Assembly (NCBI RefSeq): GCF_001641635.1
Contig: NZ_LUUB01000039.1
Coordinates: forward strand, 1 to 33,330
DNA length: 33,330 nt
Direction: 5' to 3'
Source: Bradyrhizobium centrolobii
Lineage (GTDB): Bacteria; Pseudomonadota; Alphaproteobacteria; Rhizobiales; Xanthobacteraceae
The notes under the pieces: model-generated
What the model was told of the DNA's origin: nothing
What the model saw: the letters and a program-made list of their open reading frames with translations, nothing else
Database searches by the model: none
Position numbers and translations under genes: made by a program
In this document: piece after piece, positions 15,883 to 23,855 of the stretch
Layout: each line of letters begins with the position of its first letter
How positions within the stretch are numbered: position 1 is the stretch's first letter

Positions 15883-16551
15883 ATGAAAATCGTGAAATTC
15901 CTGGTAGTGTTTTTGGCGCTTCCGGGCGTGGCCATGGCCGCGCTGACCAATGCGGAGCGCAAATCTCAATTCGAGCGGGCGATGGCGTCGATCATAGCGG
16001 CGACGACGCCGACCGTATTCGGCTTTGTCCGCGACACGCTGGTCAAGGACTACGTCGCCTGCAAGCCCAACAAGGGGCAGGCGGTGGAGCTCATCCACGC
16101 GAATTATTTTCGCTCCTGCGAGCACGAGGACGCGTCGGTCACGGGCGAGCGCTCGCTGGAAGCATGCCAGTTACGCTACGGCAAACCGTGCGCCCTGCTG
16201 GCAGTGAATGAAGAGATCGTCGTGGAGGGCGAGCTGACCGCAAGGGATATGCCGCGGCTGCACTATGCCGGCAAGTATGACTTGTCCCAGATACCGATTA
16301 TCCGGCGCATCACAAGGCAGCGCCCCGACGTGCAGAATTACGACATGGCCATGGAGCCGAAGGCGATGGCGATCCATCCATGGGGCAAGCTATTCATCTC
16401 GGCGGGCGACCCGAGCCTGAAGGATGCCCAGGCCTCCGCACTCGCAAAGTGCAACAGCGACCCCGCGCGCAACGGCAGGGATGGTGGCTGCTTCATCTAC
16501 GCCGTCAACAACGACATCGTCATCGACGAACGGCGCATGCAGCCGAAGTGA
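15883..16551 (+). CDS. Secreted protein of unknown function with duplicated Cys motif
   Basis: A 222-aa protein that I do not recognise. It begins MKIVKFLVVFLALPGVAMA, a clear signal peptide, so it should be periplasmic or secreted. Two related units are visible. One is EACQLRYGKPCALLAVNEEI near the middle. The other, close to the C-terminus, is AKCNSDPARN followed by GGCFIYAVNNDIVI. Each has two cysteines followed by a hydrophobic strand with a VN(E/N)(E/D)IV core, suggesting an internal duplication with two disulfides. The start was set at ATG 15883 (GGGG upstream); a TTG at 15871 would add MGYN before the signal. It ends convergent to the PepSY gene with a hairpin between. Confidence 0.7.
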   Translation: MKIVKFLVVFLALPGVAMAALTNAERKSQFERAMASIIAATTPTVFGFVRDTLVKDYVACKPNKGQAVELIHANYFRSCEHEDASVTGERSLEACQLRYGKPCALLAVNEEIVVEGELTARDMPRLHYAGKYDLSQIPIIRRITRQRPDVQNYDMAMEPKAMAIHPWGKLFISAGDPSLKDAQASALAKCNSDPARNGRDGGCFIYAVNNDIVIDERRMQPK

Positions 16552-16569
16552 GGCGTTCGCGGCAGCTGA

Positions 16570-16585
16570 CGTGGAGGCGTCCACG
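16570..16585. terminator. Small hairpin between convergent genes
   Basis: CGTGGA (16570-16575) and TCCACG (16580-16585) form a 6-bp stem with loop GGCG in the 60-bp gap between the secreted-protein gene and the convergent PepSY gene. No T-run is present. It could serve as a weak bidirectional terminator. Confidence 0.35.
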
Positions 16586-16611
16586 CTCGGATTTGGAGCG
16601 AATGAGCAAGC

Positions 16612-17793
16612 TCACTCGCCAGGAACGAGCCGCCCCAGCGGCGGCTGCGCCGGGCGCCGCAGCTTGCGGCGCGACAGATAGAGCAGGATGCCCGTGACCG
16701 CGAACAGCGGCATCAGCGCGGCGGCGAGCATGAAGACAAGCTTGCCCGGCCAGCCCAGGATCGCACCGCGGTGAATGTCGAACACGTTCGCGATGATCTT
16801 CTCGCCGAGCGTCTTGTCGGCATAGAGCTCGGCGGAGACCACCTGACCAGTGACCGCGTCGATGCGGAATTCGTCACGCACGGTGTCGCGTGTAGAGTCC
16901 TTTCCCCATGATCGGATGCGTATCACCGTGGCAGGCCCGGCGGGCAGCGTCAGCAGGGCTCTGGAGAAACGGCTCCCCTCGTCGTGAAGGAAGGTCGACC
17001 AGGCACGATCGAATCCCGCTGCTTCAGCCGGCTCGCGGGCCGCAGCCGCGCGCGGCACCTTCGGCTGCATGCGCGCCACGGCGACCTGCGGGCGCGACAA
17101 CAGCCAGACGACACCGTCCTTGTACCAGTCGAACGAGTACCAGAGCCCCGTCAGCGTCATCACCAGATAGATCGGCAGGACCCAGGTGCCGATGACGGCA
17201 TGCAGCGACCGGTGCAGGCCGCGGCCGCTGAGCCCCAGATTTGGCTTCAGCCACATCTTCACGCTGCTCGCGCGGTGAGGCCAGCGGAGCACGAGACCCG
17301 AGACCAGCATGACAACCAGGCCGAACGCAGCGACGCCGGTGATCTGGCGTCCCCAGCCCTTGGCATCGCCCGGGATGAGTAACCAGCGATGCAGCCTGCG
17401 GACGATTGCAAAAAACTCCTCGCCGCGCGGCGTGCCCAGCACGCGCGCGTCATAGGGGTCGACATAGAGCGAGGCCGGCCGGCCGCCCTGGTCGTCGCGG
17501 GCGAAGCGGACATGCACCGCCGCGGACGGGTCGCTCGAAAGCGTGACGGCGGCGACCTTGCCGACGTCCTGCGTCGCCTTCAGCCGTGCGACCAATTCAT
17601 CCGGCATCAGCGCCGGGGCCGTTCGCGGCGCGACCTCCATGATCCCGGCGTTCAGATGGTCGACGATCTCGTCCTCGAAGCTGATGATTGCGCCGGTCAG
17701 GGCGATCAGGGCAAGGAGCAGCGCGAGCACGAGGCCCGCGATGGAATGGACCTGAAGCAGGCCAGCCTTGATCGCGCGCCCCAGCCTACTCAT
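16612..17793 (-). CDS. PepSY-TM domain protein, likely ferric-siderophore reductase
   Basis: A 393-aa inner-membrane protein of the PepSY_TM family (PiuB/FoxB/FpvG type). Four hydrophobic segments: TM1 about 12-38, TM2 about 150-170, TM3 about 198-220, and TM4 near 350-375. A PepSY-containing periplasmic part lies between TM1 and TM2 and a longer one between TM3 and TM4. Candidate haem-ligand histidines near the membrane are H16, H135, H194 and H198. In Pseudomonas, FoxB and FpvG of this family reduce ferric siderophores in the periplasm. The start ATG overlaps the stop of the binding-protein gene by eight bases (ATGAGTAG), showing tight coupling. It is the last gene of the receptor operon. 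Confidence 0.87.
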   Translation of the reverse strand: MSRLGRAIKAGLLQVHSIAGLVLALLLALIALTGAIISFEDEIVDHLNAGIMEVAPRTAPALMPDELVARLKATQDVGKVAAVTLSSDPSAAVHVRFARDDQGGRPASLYVDPYDARVLGTPRGEEFFAIVRRLHRWLLIPGDAKGWGRQITGVAAFGLVVMLVSGLVLRWPHRASSVKMWLKPNLGLSGRGLHRSLHAVIGTWVLPIYLVMTLTGLWYSFDWYKDGVVWLLSRPQVAVARMQPKVPRAAAAREPAEAAGFDRAWSTFLHDEGSRFSRALLTLPAGPATVIRIRSWGKDSTRDTVRDEFRIDAVTGQVVSAELYADKTLGEKIIANVFDIHRGAILGWPGKLVFMLAAALMPLFAVTGILLYLSRRKLRRPAQPPLGRLVPGE

Positions 17794-18814
17794 CGAAGCC
17801 CGCCTTCTTGATGAGCGCAATGGCGGCTTGTTGATGCTTGGCGACCTCTTCGATCGGCAACGCATCGGCGGAGAACGCCCCGATCTCGGCAACGATTGGC
17901 GCCCGCTGCGCCGTCGCAAGCACGGGATATTCAAGCTCGGCGGCAGCAAAGATCCGTTGCGCCGAGGGCGTGACGAGGAACTCGACGAGCTGTTGCGCCA
18001 ACGCCGGATGCGGCGCGTGTTTCGCGATCGCCGCGCCGGTGAGGTTCACATGCGTGCCGCCGCCCTTGAATGTGGTCGGAACCGCCTTGACCGCCATCGC
18101 CCAGGCGCGCCTATCGGCGCCGTCCCGTCCGTCGCGCAATTGCGCCAGCGCCACGGTGTTGCCGATGCCGATTTCACACGCGCCTTGCGCGAGCTCGCGG
18201 ATCACGTCGTTGTCCTTGCCGGCCGGCTTGTGGGCGAGATTGGCCTTCAGACCAGCGAGCCAGGCCTCCGTCGCGGCTTCGCCATGATGGGCGAGATAGG
18301 CCGCGACCAGTGCCACATTGTTCTGATGCAGCGGCGAGCGCATGCATAATTTGCCCCGCCATTGCGGACTTGCGAGGTCTTCATAGACGATTGCCGCGAG
18401 CGGGCTGTCCTTGCGCGCGAGCGCGATGCGGGGACGGAGGGCGAGCGCGATCCACTGTGCGCCACCGTCGCGGAGATTTGCCGGCAGGGCCTGTTCGAGG
18501 CGCGGCGATACAAAGGCCCGAGTCAGACCGCGGGTGGAGAGCTGGGTGGTCTTGTCCAGACCGATCGCCATCAGGACGTCGGCGGGTGAGGCCTCCCCTT
18601 CCGACACGAGGCGCTTGACGAGACTGTCCTCGACGAAGACGACGTTCACCTTGATGCCGCTGGCTTCCGTGAACGCTGCAACCGCAGGCGCGACCAGGGC
18701 GGCCTCCCTGGTCGAATAGAGCGTGATCTCCTCGGCACGGCTCACACCTGCGGCAGCAGTGCAGGCAGACGCCAGCGCGATCAGGGCCGCGATGACTTTG
18801 TGCCGCGCCGCCAT
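17786..18814 (-). CDS. Periplasmic ferric-iron-type solute-binding protein
   Basis: A 342-aa extracellular solute-binding protein of the FbpA/FutA/AfuA class. The signal peptide is cleaved near SRA-EE (about residue 27). The mature protein starts ITLYSTREAA, the usual strand 1 with a Tyr iron ligand, and has HVNLTGAAIAKHAPHPALAQ, a hallmark of this family. Near the C-terminus ELEYPV matches the segment that carries ligand tyrosines, but only one Tyr is present there. No ABC permease or ATPase is adjacent. It may hand iron to a remote transporter or work with the downstream PepSY protein. It starts two bases after the receptor stop, with GTGAGG upstream. Confidence 0.87.
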   Translation of the reverse strand: MAARHKVIAALIALASACTAAAGVSRAEEITLYSTREAALVAPAVAAFTEASGIKVNVVFVEDSLVKRLVSEGEASPADVLMAIGLDKTTQLSTRGLTRAFVSPRLEQALPANLRDGGAQWIALALRPRIALARKDSPLAAIVYEDLASPQWRGKLCMRSPLHQNNVALVAAYLAHHGEAATEAWLAGLKANLAHKPAGKDNDVIRELAQGACEIGIGNTVALAQLRDGRDGADRRAWAMAVKAVPTTFKGGGTHVNLTGAAIAKHAPHPALAQQLVEFLVTPSAQRIFAAAELEYPVLATAQRAPIVAEIGAFSADALPIEEVAKHQQAAIALIKKAGFDE

Positions 18815-18816
18815 CG

Positions 18817-21144
18817 CTAGAACCTCACCGTCGCCGACAGCGAGAAACGTCGGGCATCGCCCATCGCGACGGCTAAAGCGCTTCCGGTCGTGGACGTGTA
18901 GTAGACCTTGTCGAACAGGTTCTTGACGTTGAACTGATAGGTCACCGGGAGGTTGTCGACTTTCGTGTCATAGGTCGCAAAGACGTCTGCGACGGTATAC
19001 GCCGGCAGAAAGAACGTGTTGGCGGAGTCGCCCGGCCGGTCGCCGACGTAGTGCGCACCGCCGCCGAGCCGCAGACGTCCGGGCAGCGCGTCGCCGAAGT
19101 CGTAGACGAGATAGAGCGAAGCCGTGTTCATCGCGGCGTTCAGTAGCTTGGCGTTGCCAACAACGGGATCGTTGATCAGGCGCGCGTCGGTATAGCCATA
19201 ACTTCCGATCATGCTCCATTGATCGGTCAGCTTGCCGGTCACGTCCAATTCGACGCCGCGCGACCGGGCCGCACCGGAAGTGCGCCCCGTCGACCTCCCG
19301 TTGCCGAGATCATCCAGCACCAGCACGTTCTTCTTATCGATGTCGTAAAATGCCAAGGTGCCCGACAGCCGCTTGTTCACATCGAACTTCAGACCGGTCT
19401 CCCACTGCGTTCCTTCTTCGGGCGCAATGGTGGAGTCGACGACAAAGCCGCTGGTGAACGCCGCGATGGTCGAGGTCGGCTTCAGCGACTGCGTATAGCT
19501 CACGTAATACGAGAGCTGATCGTTCAGCTTGAAGATGACGCCGCCGAGCGGCAGCACCTTATCGCCCGACAGGTTGGTGTTCGTGACGAAGACAGGCCGA
19601 CCTTTTCCCGCGAGCTGCTCGTATTCCATCCAGCGCACGCCCCCGACCACGGACAACCAGTTGGTCAGATGGAACGTGTCCTGGGCGAAGAAGCCGCGGG
19701 TGCCGAGTTTGTCGGTCTGCTCGCTGTCGGTTGCCGAAACGGTCGTACCCGGCTGTGAGACCAATCCGTAGACCGGGTTGTAGAAATTGAAGCTCGGGGT
19801 CGCCTGGCGAATCAGGTCGCGGCGATCGATCGTGCGATACAACGCCTCGCCACCGAACAGGATCTCGTTGCGGAAGCCGCCCACCCAGACATCACCCTGC
19901 AGATAGGAGGTGCCGTAACTGGCGTTACTCAGCGAGTTATGGGTGCCGTCGTTGCTGCGGGTCTCGACGCCGGTCGTGGCGTTGACGCCGGTGATGCGAA
20001 GCTGATTGGCGCTATAGGTCTCGGTGTTGTAGCTGTAGGCCGCGGTGACCTTCCAATTGTCGTCGAGCTTCTGCTCGACCGAGGCCTGAACCAGGTCGGA
20101 GGTGCCCCACATGTTGTTGAAGGGCTCGTCGAGCCGACGCGTCGCCGGGATCGCCAGCGGTGCGCCGTTGACGAAGGCAGTGCCACGGTCGAACGGATAG
20201 ATGAATTCGCGGTGCTCATAGGCGAGCTGGACCGTCGTGGTGTCGCCGTACCAGGCAAGCGACGGGTTCACCAGCATTTCCCTGTGGCGTCCGAAATTGC
20301 GCCAATAGTCCTCGCTGACACCGTAGCCGATGAAACGATAGGCCAGACCGCCATCGCCGATCGGACCGGTGATGTCGAGCGTGCCGTCGGCGCCGCTGCG
20401 GTTGTTCGCGAAGGTCGAGCCGAGCAGCGTGACCGAGCCGTGCTGGTAGAGCTCCGGACGCTTGCTGATGGTGTTGACGATGCCGCCGGGATCTATGATG
20501 CCGTAGAGCAGCGAAGCCGGTCCTTTCAGCACCTCGATGCTCTCGACCGCGGCGTTCAGGCTGCGGCCCTGCACCAGCGGCATGCCGTTGCGCATGATCG
20601 AGCCGTCACGGTTGTCGCCGAAGCCACGGCGGATCACCGCGTCCTGGGTGCCGGCGAGCGTGTTGGTCTGAGTGATCCCACTGATGTTGACCAGCGCATC
20701 GTCGATGTTGCGCGGCAGCTGGTCCTTCAAGACCTGCTCGGGCACGACGTTGACGGACTGCGACGTGTCGAGCGGCGAGGCGCCCGAGCGCAGCGTGGTC
20801 GCGCTCGGCATCGCGCGATAGCCGAGCTTTGCGGCTTGTTGCGCGGCGGCTTGTGCGGCCGCGCGCTCCGAGAGCGTCGGTGCCGCGGGTGCGGGATTGC
20901 GGATGCGCTGGGGCGCGGCGGTTTGCGTGCGGCGTGAAGGCTGTTCCGATGCGCGCGCCGGCTTCGGCCGCTGCACCGGCGCATCCACCGTCACCGGCGG
21001 CAGTGCCGATTGCGCCTGCGCAGTCGTCGTGTTGGTGGGACATTCGGCGAGCAGCACGGCTGCTCCGATGAGAAGACGCGCGCGGCTCTTGCCGGCACGA
21101 GTTCGACGGCCGCTGTCGCGTTGGCCATCCAGATAAGCACGCAC
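18817..21144 (-). CDS. TonB-dependent siderophore receptor
   Basis: A 775-aa outer-membrane receptor of the FhuA/FoxA/FpvA type. A long signal peptide ends near AQAQS (about residue 45). A TonB-box-like LPPVTV follows, then a Pro/Ala/Gln-rich linker to about residue 105. The plug domain has SVNVVPEQVLKDQ, NIDDALVNISGITQ, the RRGFGDN strand and GPASLLYG. A 22-strand barrel follows, with NLFDKVYY and the terminal Phe (SATVRF). No STN signalling domain is seen, so it is a transporter and not a transducer. The start is GTG at 21144, chosen because it precedes a proper signal peptide. It is the first gene of the iron operon. The ligand is probably a hydroxamate-type siderophore, but this is a guess. 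Confidence 0.92.
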   Translation of the reverse strand: MRAYLDGQRDSGRRTRAGKSRARLLIGAAVLLAECPTNTTTAQAQSALPPVTVDAPVQRPKPARASEQPSRRTQTAAPQRIRNPAPAAPTLSERAAAQAAAQQAAKLGYRAMPSATTLRSGASPLDTSQSVNVVPEQVLKDQLPRNIDDALVNISGITQTNTLAGTQDAVIRRGFGDNRDGSIMRNGMPLVQGRSLNAAVESIEVLKGPASLLYGIIDPGGIVNTISKRPELYQHGSVTLLGSTFANNRSGADGTLDITGPIGDGGLAYRFIGYGVSEDYWRNFGRHREMLVNPSLAWYGDTTTVQLAYEHREFIYPFDRGTAFVNGAPLAIPATRRLDEPFNNMWGTSDLVQASVEQKLDDNWKVTAAYSYNTETYSANQLRITGVNATTGVETRSNDGTHNSLSNASYGTSYLQGDVWVGGFRNEILFGGEALYRTIDRRDLIRQATPSFNFYNPVYGLVSQPGTTVSATDSEQTDKLGTRGFFAQDTFHLTNWLSVVGGVRWMEYEQLAGKGRPVFVTNTNLSGDKVLPLGGVIFKLNDQLSYYVSYTQSLKPTSTIAAFTSGFVVDSTIAPEEGTQWETGLKFDVNKRLSGTLAFYDIDKKNVLVLDDLGNGRSTGRTSGAARSRGVELDVTGKLTDQWSMIGSYGYTDARLINDPVVGNAKLLNAAMNTASLYLVYDFGDALPGRLRLGGGAHYVGDRPGDSANTFFLPAYTVADVFATYDTKVDNLPVTYQFNVKNLFDKVYYTSTTGSALAVAMGDARRFSLSATVRF

Positions 21145-21227
21145 TTTCGATTCACTTCCACGTCAGACACAGCATTGACGCTGGCGCGTCTAACAGCCGC
21201 GGTGAGTGAAGAGAACCGTAGGCGGAG

Positions 21228-21257
21228 TTGAATCGCTCTAGTGTTGAATCGTTCTAA
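21228..21257 (-). promoter_or_regulatory. Tandem 16-bp repeat with ICE-like half-sites
   Basis: TTGAATCGCTCTA (21228-21240) and TTGAATCGTTCTA (21244-21256) form a direct repeat with a 16-bp period, 84-113 bp upstream of the siderophore-receptor start. On the minus strand it reads TTAGAACGATTCAA, which resembles the TTAGAA-containing iron control element bound by Irr in Bradyrhizobium, though the right half-site is imperfect. The repeat is seen; the regulator is inferred from position and motif memory. Confidence 0.4.
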
Positions 21258-21305
21258 GAGTCGATCGGCACTGAGCCGCAATCACGAATTGCCGTCACGA
21301 CCGAT

Positions 21306-21344
21306 CGCGACACGCTGCACGCGAATTCGCGGCAACGTGTCGCG
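21306..21344. terminator. Compound hairpin downstream of the DHDPS-family gene
   Basis: CGCGACACG (21306-21314) pairs exactly with CGTGTCGCG (21336-21344). Inside lies a perfect 12-bp palindrome, CGCGAATTCGCG (21320-21331). It begins 14 bp past the stop of the lyase gene on the minus strand. It would isolate that gene from the siderophore operon downstream. No T-run follows. Confidence 0.45.
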
Positions 21345-21357
21345 GCGCTACGCGATC

Positions 21358-22242
21358 TCACGCAATGGCGGGAGTCATCAGCTCGTCGAGCTTCCGCTTG
21401 AACGCGGTTCCGTCGGACAGGGCGCGAAGCGGCGGACGCACGCGCAGCCAGCCTGCGTCGCCCGTCTGTGCCGCGAGGATCGCCTTCAGCGTCGCGACCA
21501 AGGATGGCGTCTTCACCACGATATCGATTGCCGCCTGCATGCGCGTCTCGACGTTCGCGCCGTCGATCATGCCCTTGACCAGCTCCGGCACGATATTGGC
21601 CATGCCGCAGATGGTGCCGGCGCCGCCGGCGGCGATCGCACGGGTGATATCGGCTTCGTTGCCGACAGTGATGGCGAGTTCGGGGCTAGCGGCGCGGAAT
21701 GCCTGGAATTGCTTGAAGTCGCCGCTGGAGTCTTTCAAGCCCGCGACCAGCTTGCCGTAACGCTTGCGCAGGTTCGCGGCGACGGCGGTCGGGATCGCAA
21801 CACCTGAGACCTGCGGGATGTGATAAAGCGAGGCGCGCAGGCGATCGTCAGCAACGCCATCGATGATCGCGGCAAAGGCATCCTCGATGCCCTCGGGCGT
21901 GACGTTGCGGTCGAAGTAAGGCGGCAGCAGCAGCACGTGGCGCAGGCCGAGTCCGAGCACGGCGCGCGTCAGCGCGATGCTGTCAGTGATGGCGGGGAAA
22001 CCGCCGCCGATCCCGATGCGCTCCGCTGCGACGCCGGCCTTGAGCACGGCTTCGATGGTCGCGACGCGTTCGGCGACGTTGAACGAGGTGCCCTCGCCGG
22101 TGGTGCCGAACAGCACGACGCCGTCGACGCCTTTGCCGAAGAGCTGCTTGGCGTGGGCCGCGAGCCTGGCGGAGTCCACGCTCCCATCCGATGTCAGCGG
22201 CGTCGCCGACGCCACCCAGAACCCGCGAATTGCGTCCGTCAT
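21358..22242 (-). CDS. DHDPS/NAL-family lyase
   Basis: A 294-aa class I aldolase-fold enzyme. The substrate loop GTTGEG (46-51), the catalytic Tyr Y140 in YHIPQVSG and the Schiff-base lysine K170 in GLKDSSGD are all present. Unlike the paralogue at 451-1392 this is a canonical family member. It is probably not DapA, since it sits beside an FAD oxidoreductase and a GntR regulator; a sugar-acid or amino-acid-derived keto acid is more likely. The start was set at ATG 22242 with GGGTGG upstream; an ATG at 22254 is possible but lacks a ribosome site. It is divergent from the FAD oxidoreductase over a 181-bp regulatory region. Confidence 0.85.
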   Translation of the reverse strand: MTDAIRGFWVASATPLTSDGSVDSARLAAHAKQLFGKGVDGVVLFGTTGEGTSFNVAERVATIEAVLKAGVAAERIGIGGGFPAITDSIALTRAVLGLGLRHVLLLPPYFDRNVTPEGIEDAFAAIIDGVADDRLRASLYHIPQVSGVAIPTAVAANLRKRYGKLVAGLKDSSGDFKQFQAFRAASPELAITVGNEADITRAIAAGGAGTICGMANIVPELVKGMIDGANVETRMQAAIDIVVKTPSLVATLKAILAAQTGDAGWLRVRPPLRALSDGTAFKRKLDELMTPAIA

Positions 22243-22333
22243 GACACCACCCATTGCTGCGGCTTCGGACTAAGCCTCTGATCCCTAACGATCTTCGGAG
22301 CCTATCGATGCCTTGTTTTTGCTTTACTTTTCA

Positions 22334-22354
22334 TCTTGTACCTTACATACAAGA
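22334..22354. promoter_or_regulatory. Inverted repeat, candidate GntR operator
   Basis: TCTTGTA (22334-22340) and TACAAGA (22348-22354) are exact 7-bp inverted arms around seven bases. They lie in an unusually AT-rich part of the promoter region shared by the lyase and the FAD oxidoreductase. FadR/FCD-type GntR proteins bind short TTGT...ACAA-type dyads, and such a regulator is encoded two genes away. No convincing -35/-10 pair was found next to it. Confidence 0.5.
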
Positions 22355-22423
22355 CGGACGCAATTCCCTCGCCTCGCTCGCGCTCAGCGGGCCCCGGCCG
22401 ACCTCAAAAGGTACTGCATCGAC

Positions 22424-23830
22424 ATGGTGACCCCATCCGACCATCCCGACCAAATGCTCGGCGCCCTGCGCGAGAAGCTTGGCGCGGCGGCCGTGCTGAC
22501 CGGTGCGGAGGTCCCCGCGCGCAATTGCAACGACTGGAGCGCGAGCCTGTCGCAAACACCGCTCGCGGTGATTCGTCCGCTTGATGCGCAAGGCGTTGCC
22601 AACGCGATCGCGGCCTGCCGGCAGGCGCGGCTGCCATTCGTGCCGCAGGGCGGATTGACCGGCCTCTGCCGCGGTGCCTCGCCCGAGCCGGGCTGGGTCG
22701 CGATCTCGCTCGAGCGCATGGTCGGCATCGAGGAGATCGATCGCGCCTCCGCGACGATGACGGTGAAAGCGGGCACACCGCTCGAGACGATCCAGAAGGC
22801 CGCCGACGAAGCGGGCTTCTTCTTTCCGCTCGATCTCGGCTCGCGCGGCTCCTGCGCCATCGGCGGCAACCTCTCCACCAATGCCGGCGGCAACCGCGTG
22901 ATCCGCTACGGCATGACGCGCGAGCTCGTGCTCGGCCTGGAGGTGGTGCTGCCTGACGGCACGATCATCACCAGTCTCAACAAGCTGATGAAGAACAATG
23001 CCGGCTACGACCTGAAGCATCTCTTCATCGGCTCCGAAGGCACACTCGGAATCATCACCCGCGTGGTGCTGCGGCTGTTTCCGAAGCCGCGCTCGACCAT
23101 GGCTGCGCTCTGCGCACTGAAAGACTATGCCGCGGTGATCGAGCTGCTCGGCGCCGCGCGCAGCGGGCTCGGCCCGCTGCTGTCGGCGTTCGAGGTGATG
23201 TGGCCGGACTATTGGGAGGTGATCACGTCGCGCGCCGGGGTGAAGCCGCCGGTCGCGGCGGGCCACGGTCTCTACGTGCTGGTGGAGGCGCAGGGCACCG
23301 ACGAGAGCATCGATGCACCGCGATTCCAGAGCTGGCTTGAAGAGCTGATGGAATGCGGGCTGCTGGTGGACGCCGCGGTGGCGCAATCGCTGGCGCAGAC
23401 GCAGGCGTTCTGGCGGGTGCGCGACATCTGTGCTGAATTCGGCCAGGTGCTGGGGCCGCACATCTCCTACGACATCGGCCTTGCGGTGGCGCGGATGGAC
23501 GAGTTCGTCACGCGCTGCAAGGCGGCGCTCGCGAAGGGCATCAAGGAGTGCGAGAGCGTCTATTATGGCCATATCGGCGACGGCAATCTGCACCTCGTCT
23601 CCTGGGTGACGGGCCTGACCGTCGAGCGCCAGCCCAAGGAAGAGATGGACGTCATCATCTATGGTCTCGTGCGCGAGATGGGCGGCAGCGTCTCCGCCGA
23701 GCACGGCATCGGCACCCTGAAGAAGAAGTGGCTGGGGCATGCCAGGAGCGAAGCGGAGATCGCGCTGATGCGCACGTTGAAGGCCGCACTTGATCCCGAT
23801 CATCTGCTCAATCCCGGCAAGGTGATCTGA
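22424..23830 (+). CDS. FAD-binding oxidoreductase (GlcD / D-2-hydroxyacid dehydrogenase type)
   Basis: A 468-aa flavoprotein of the FAD_binding_4 plus FAD-oxidase_C class, which includes glycolate oxidase GlcD, D-lactate and D-2-hydroxyglutarate dehydrogenases. The PCMH FAD site has PFVPQGGLTGLCRGA and the GSRGSCAIGGNLSTNAGGNR stretch. Next come LEVVLPDG and FIGSEGTLGIITRV. The C-terminal domain carries YYGHIGDGNLHL and SAEHGIGTLKK, with the His residues expected in the active site. It should oxidise a D-2-hydroxy acid to the keto acid. ATG 22424 is the first good start; AAAAGG lies 12 bases upstream, a weak spacing. The gntR gene follows after 25 bp. Confidence 0.88.
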   Translation: MVTPSDHPDQMLGALREKLGAAAVLTGAEVPARNCNDWSASLSQTPLAVIRPLDAQGVANAIAACRQARLPFVPQGGLTGLCRGASPEPGWVAISLERMVGIEEIDRASATMTVKAGTPLETIQKAADEAGFFFPLDLGSRGSCAIGGNLSTNAGGNRVIRYGMTRELVLGLEVVLPDGTIITSLNKLMKNNAGYDLKHLFIGSEGTLGIITRVVLRLFPKPRSTMAALCALKDYAAVIELLGAARSGLGPLLSAFEVMWPDYWEVITSRAGVKPPVAAGHGLYVLVEAQGTDESIDAPRFQSWLEELMECGLLVDAAVAQSLAQTQAFWRVRDICAEFGQVLGPHISYDIGLAVARMDEFVTRCKAALAKGIKECESVYYGHIGDGNLHLVSWVTGLTVERQPKEEMDVIIYGLVREMGGSVSAEHGIGTLKKKWLGHARSEAEIALMRTLKAALDPDHLLNPGKVI

Positions 23831-23855
23831 ACGTCGCAACGCGACGGGAGCGCCG

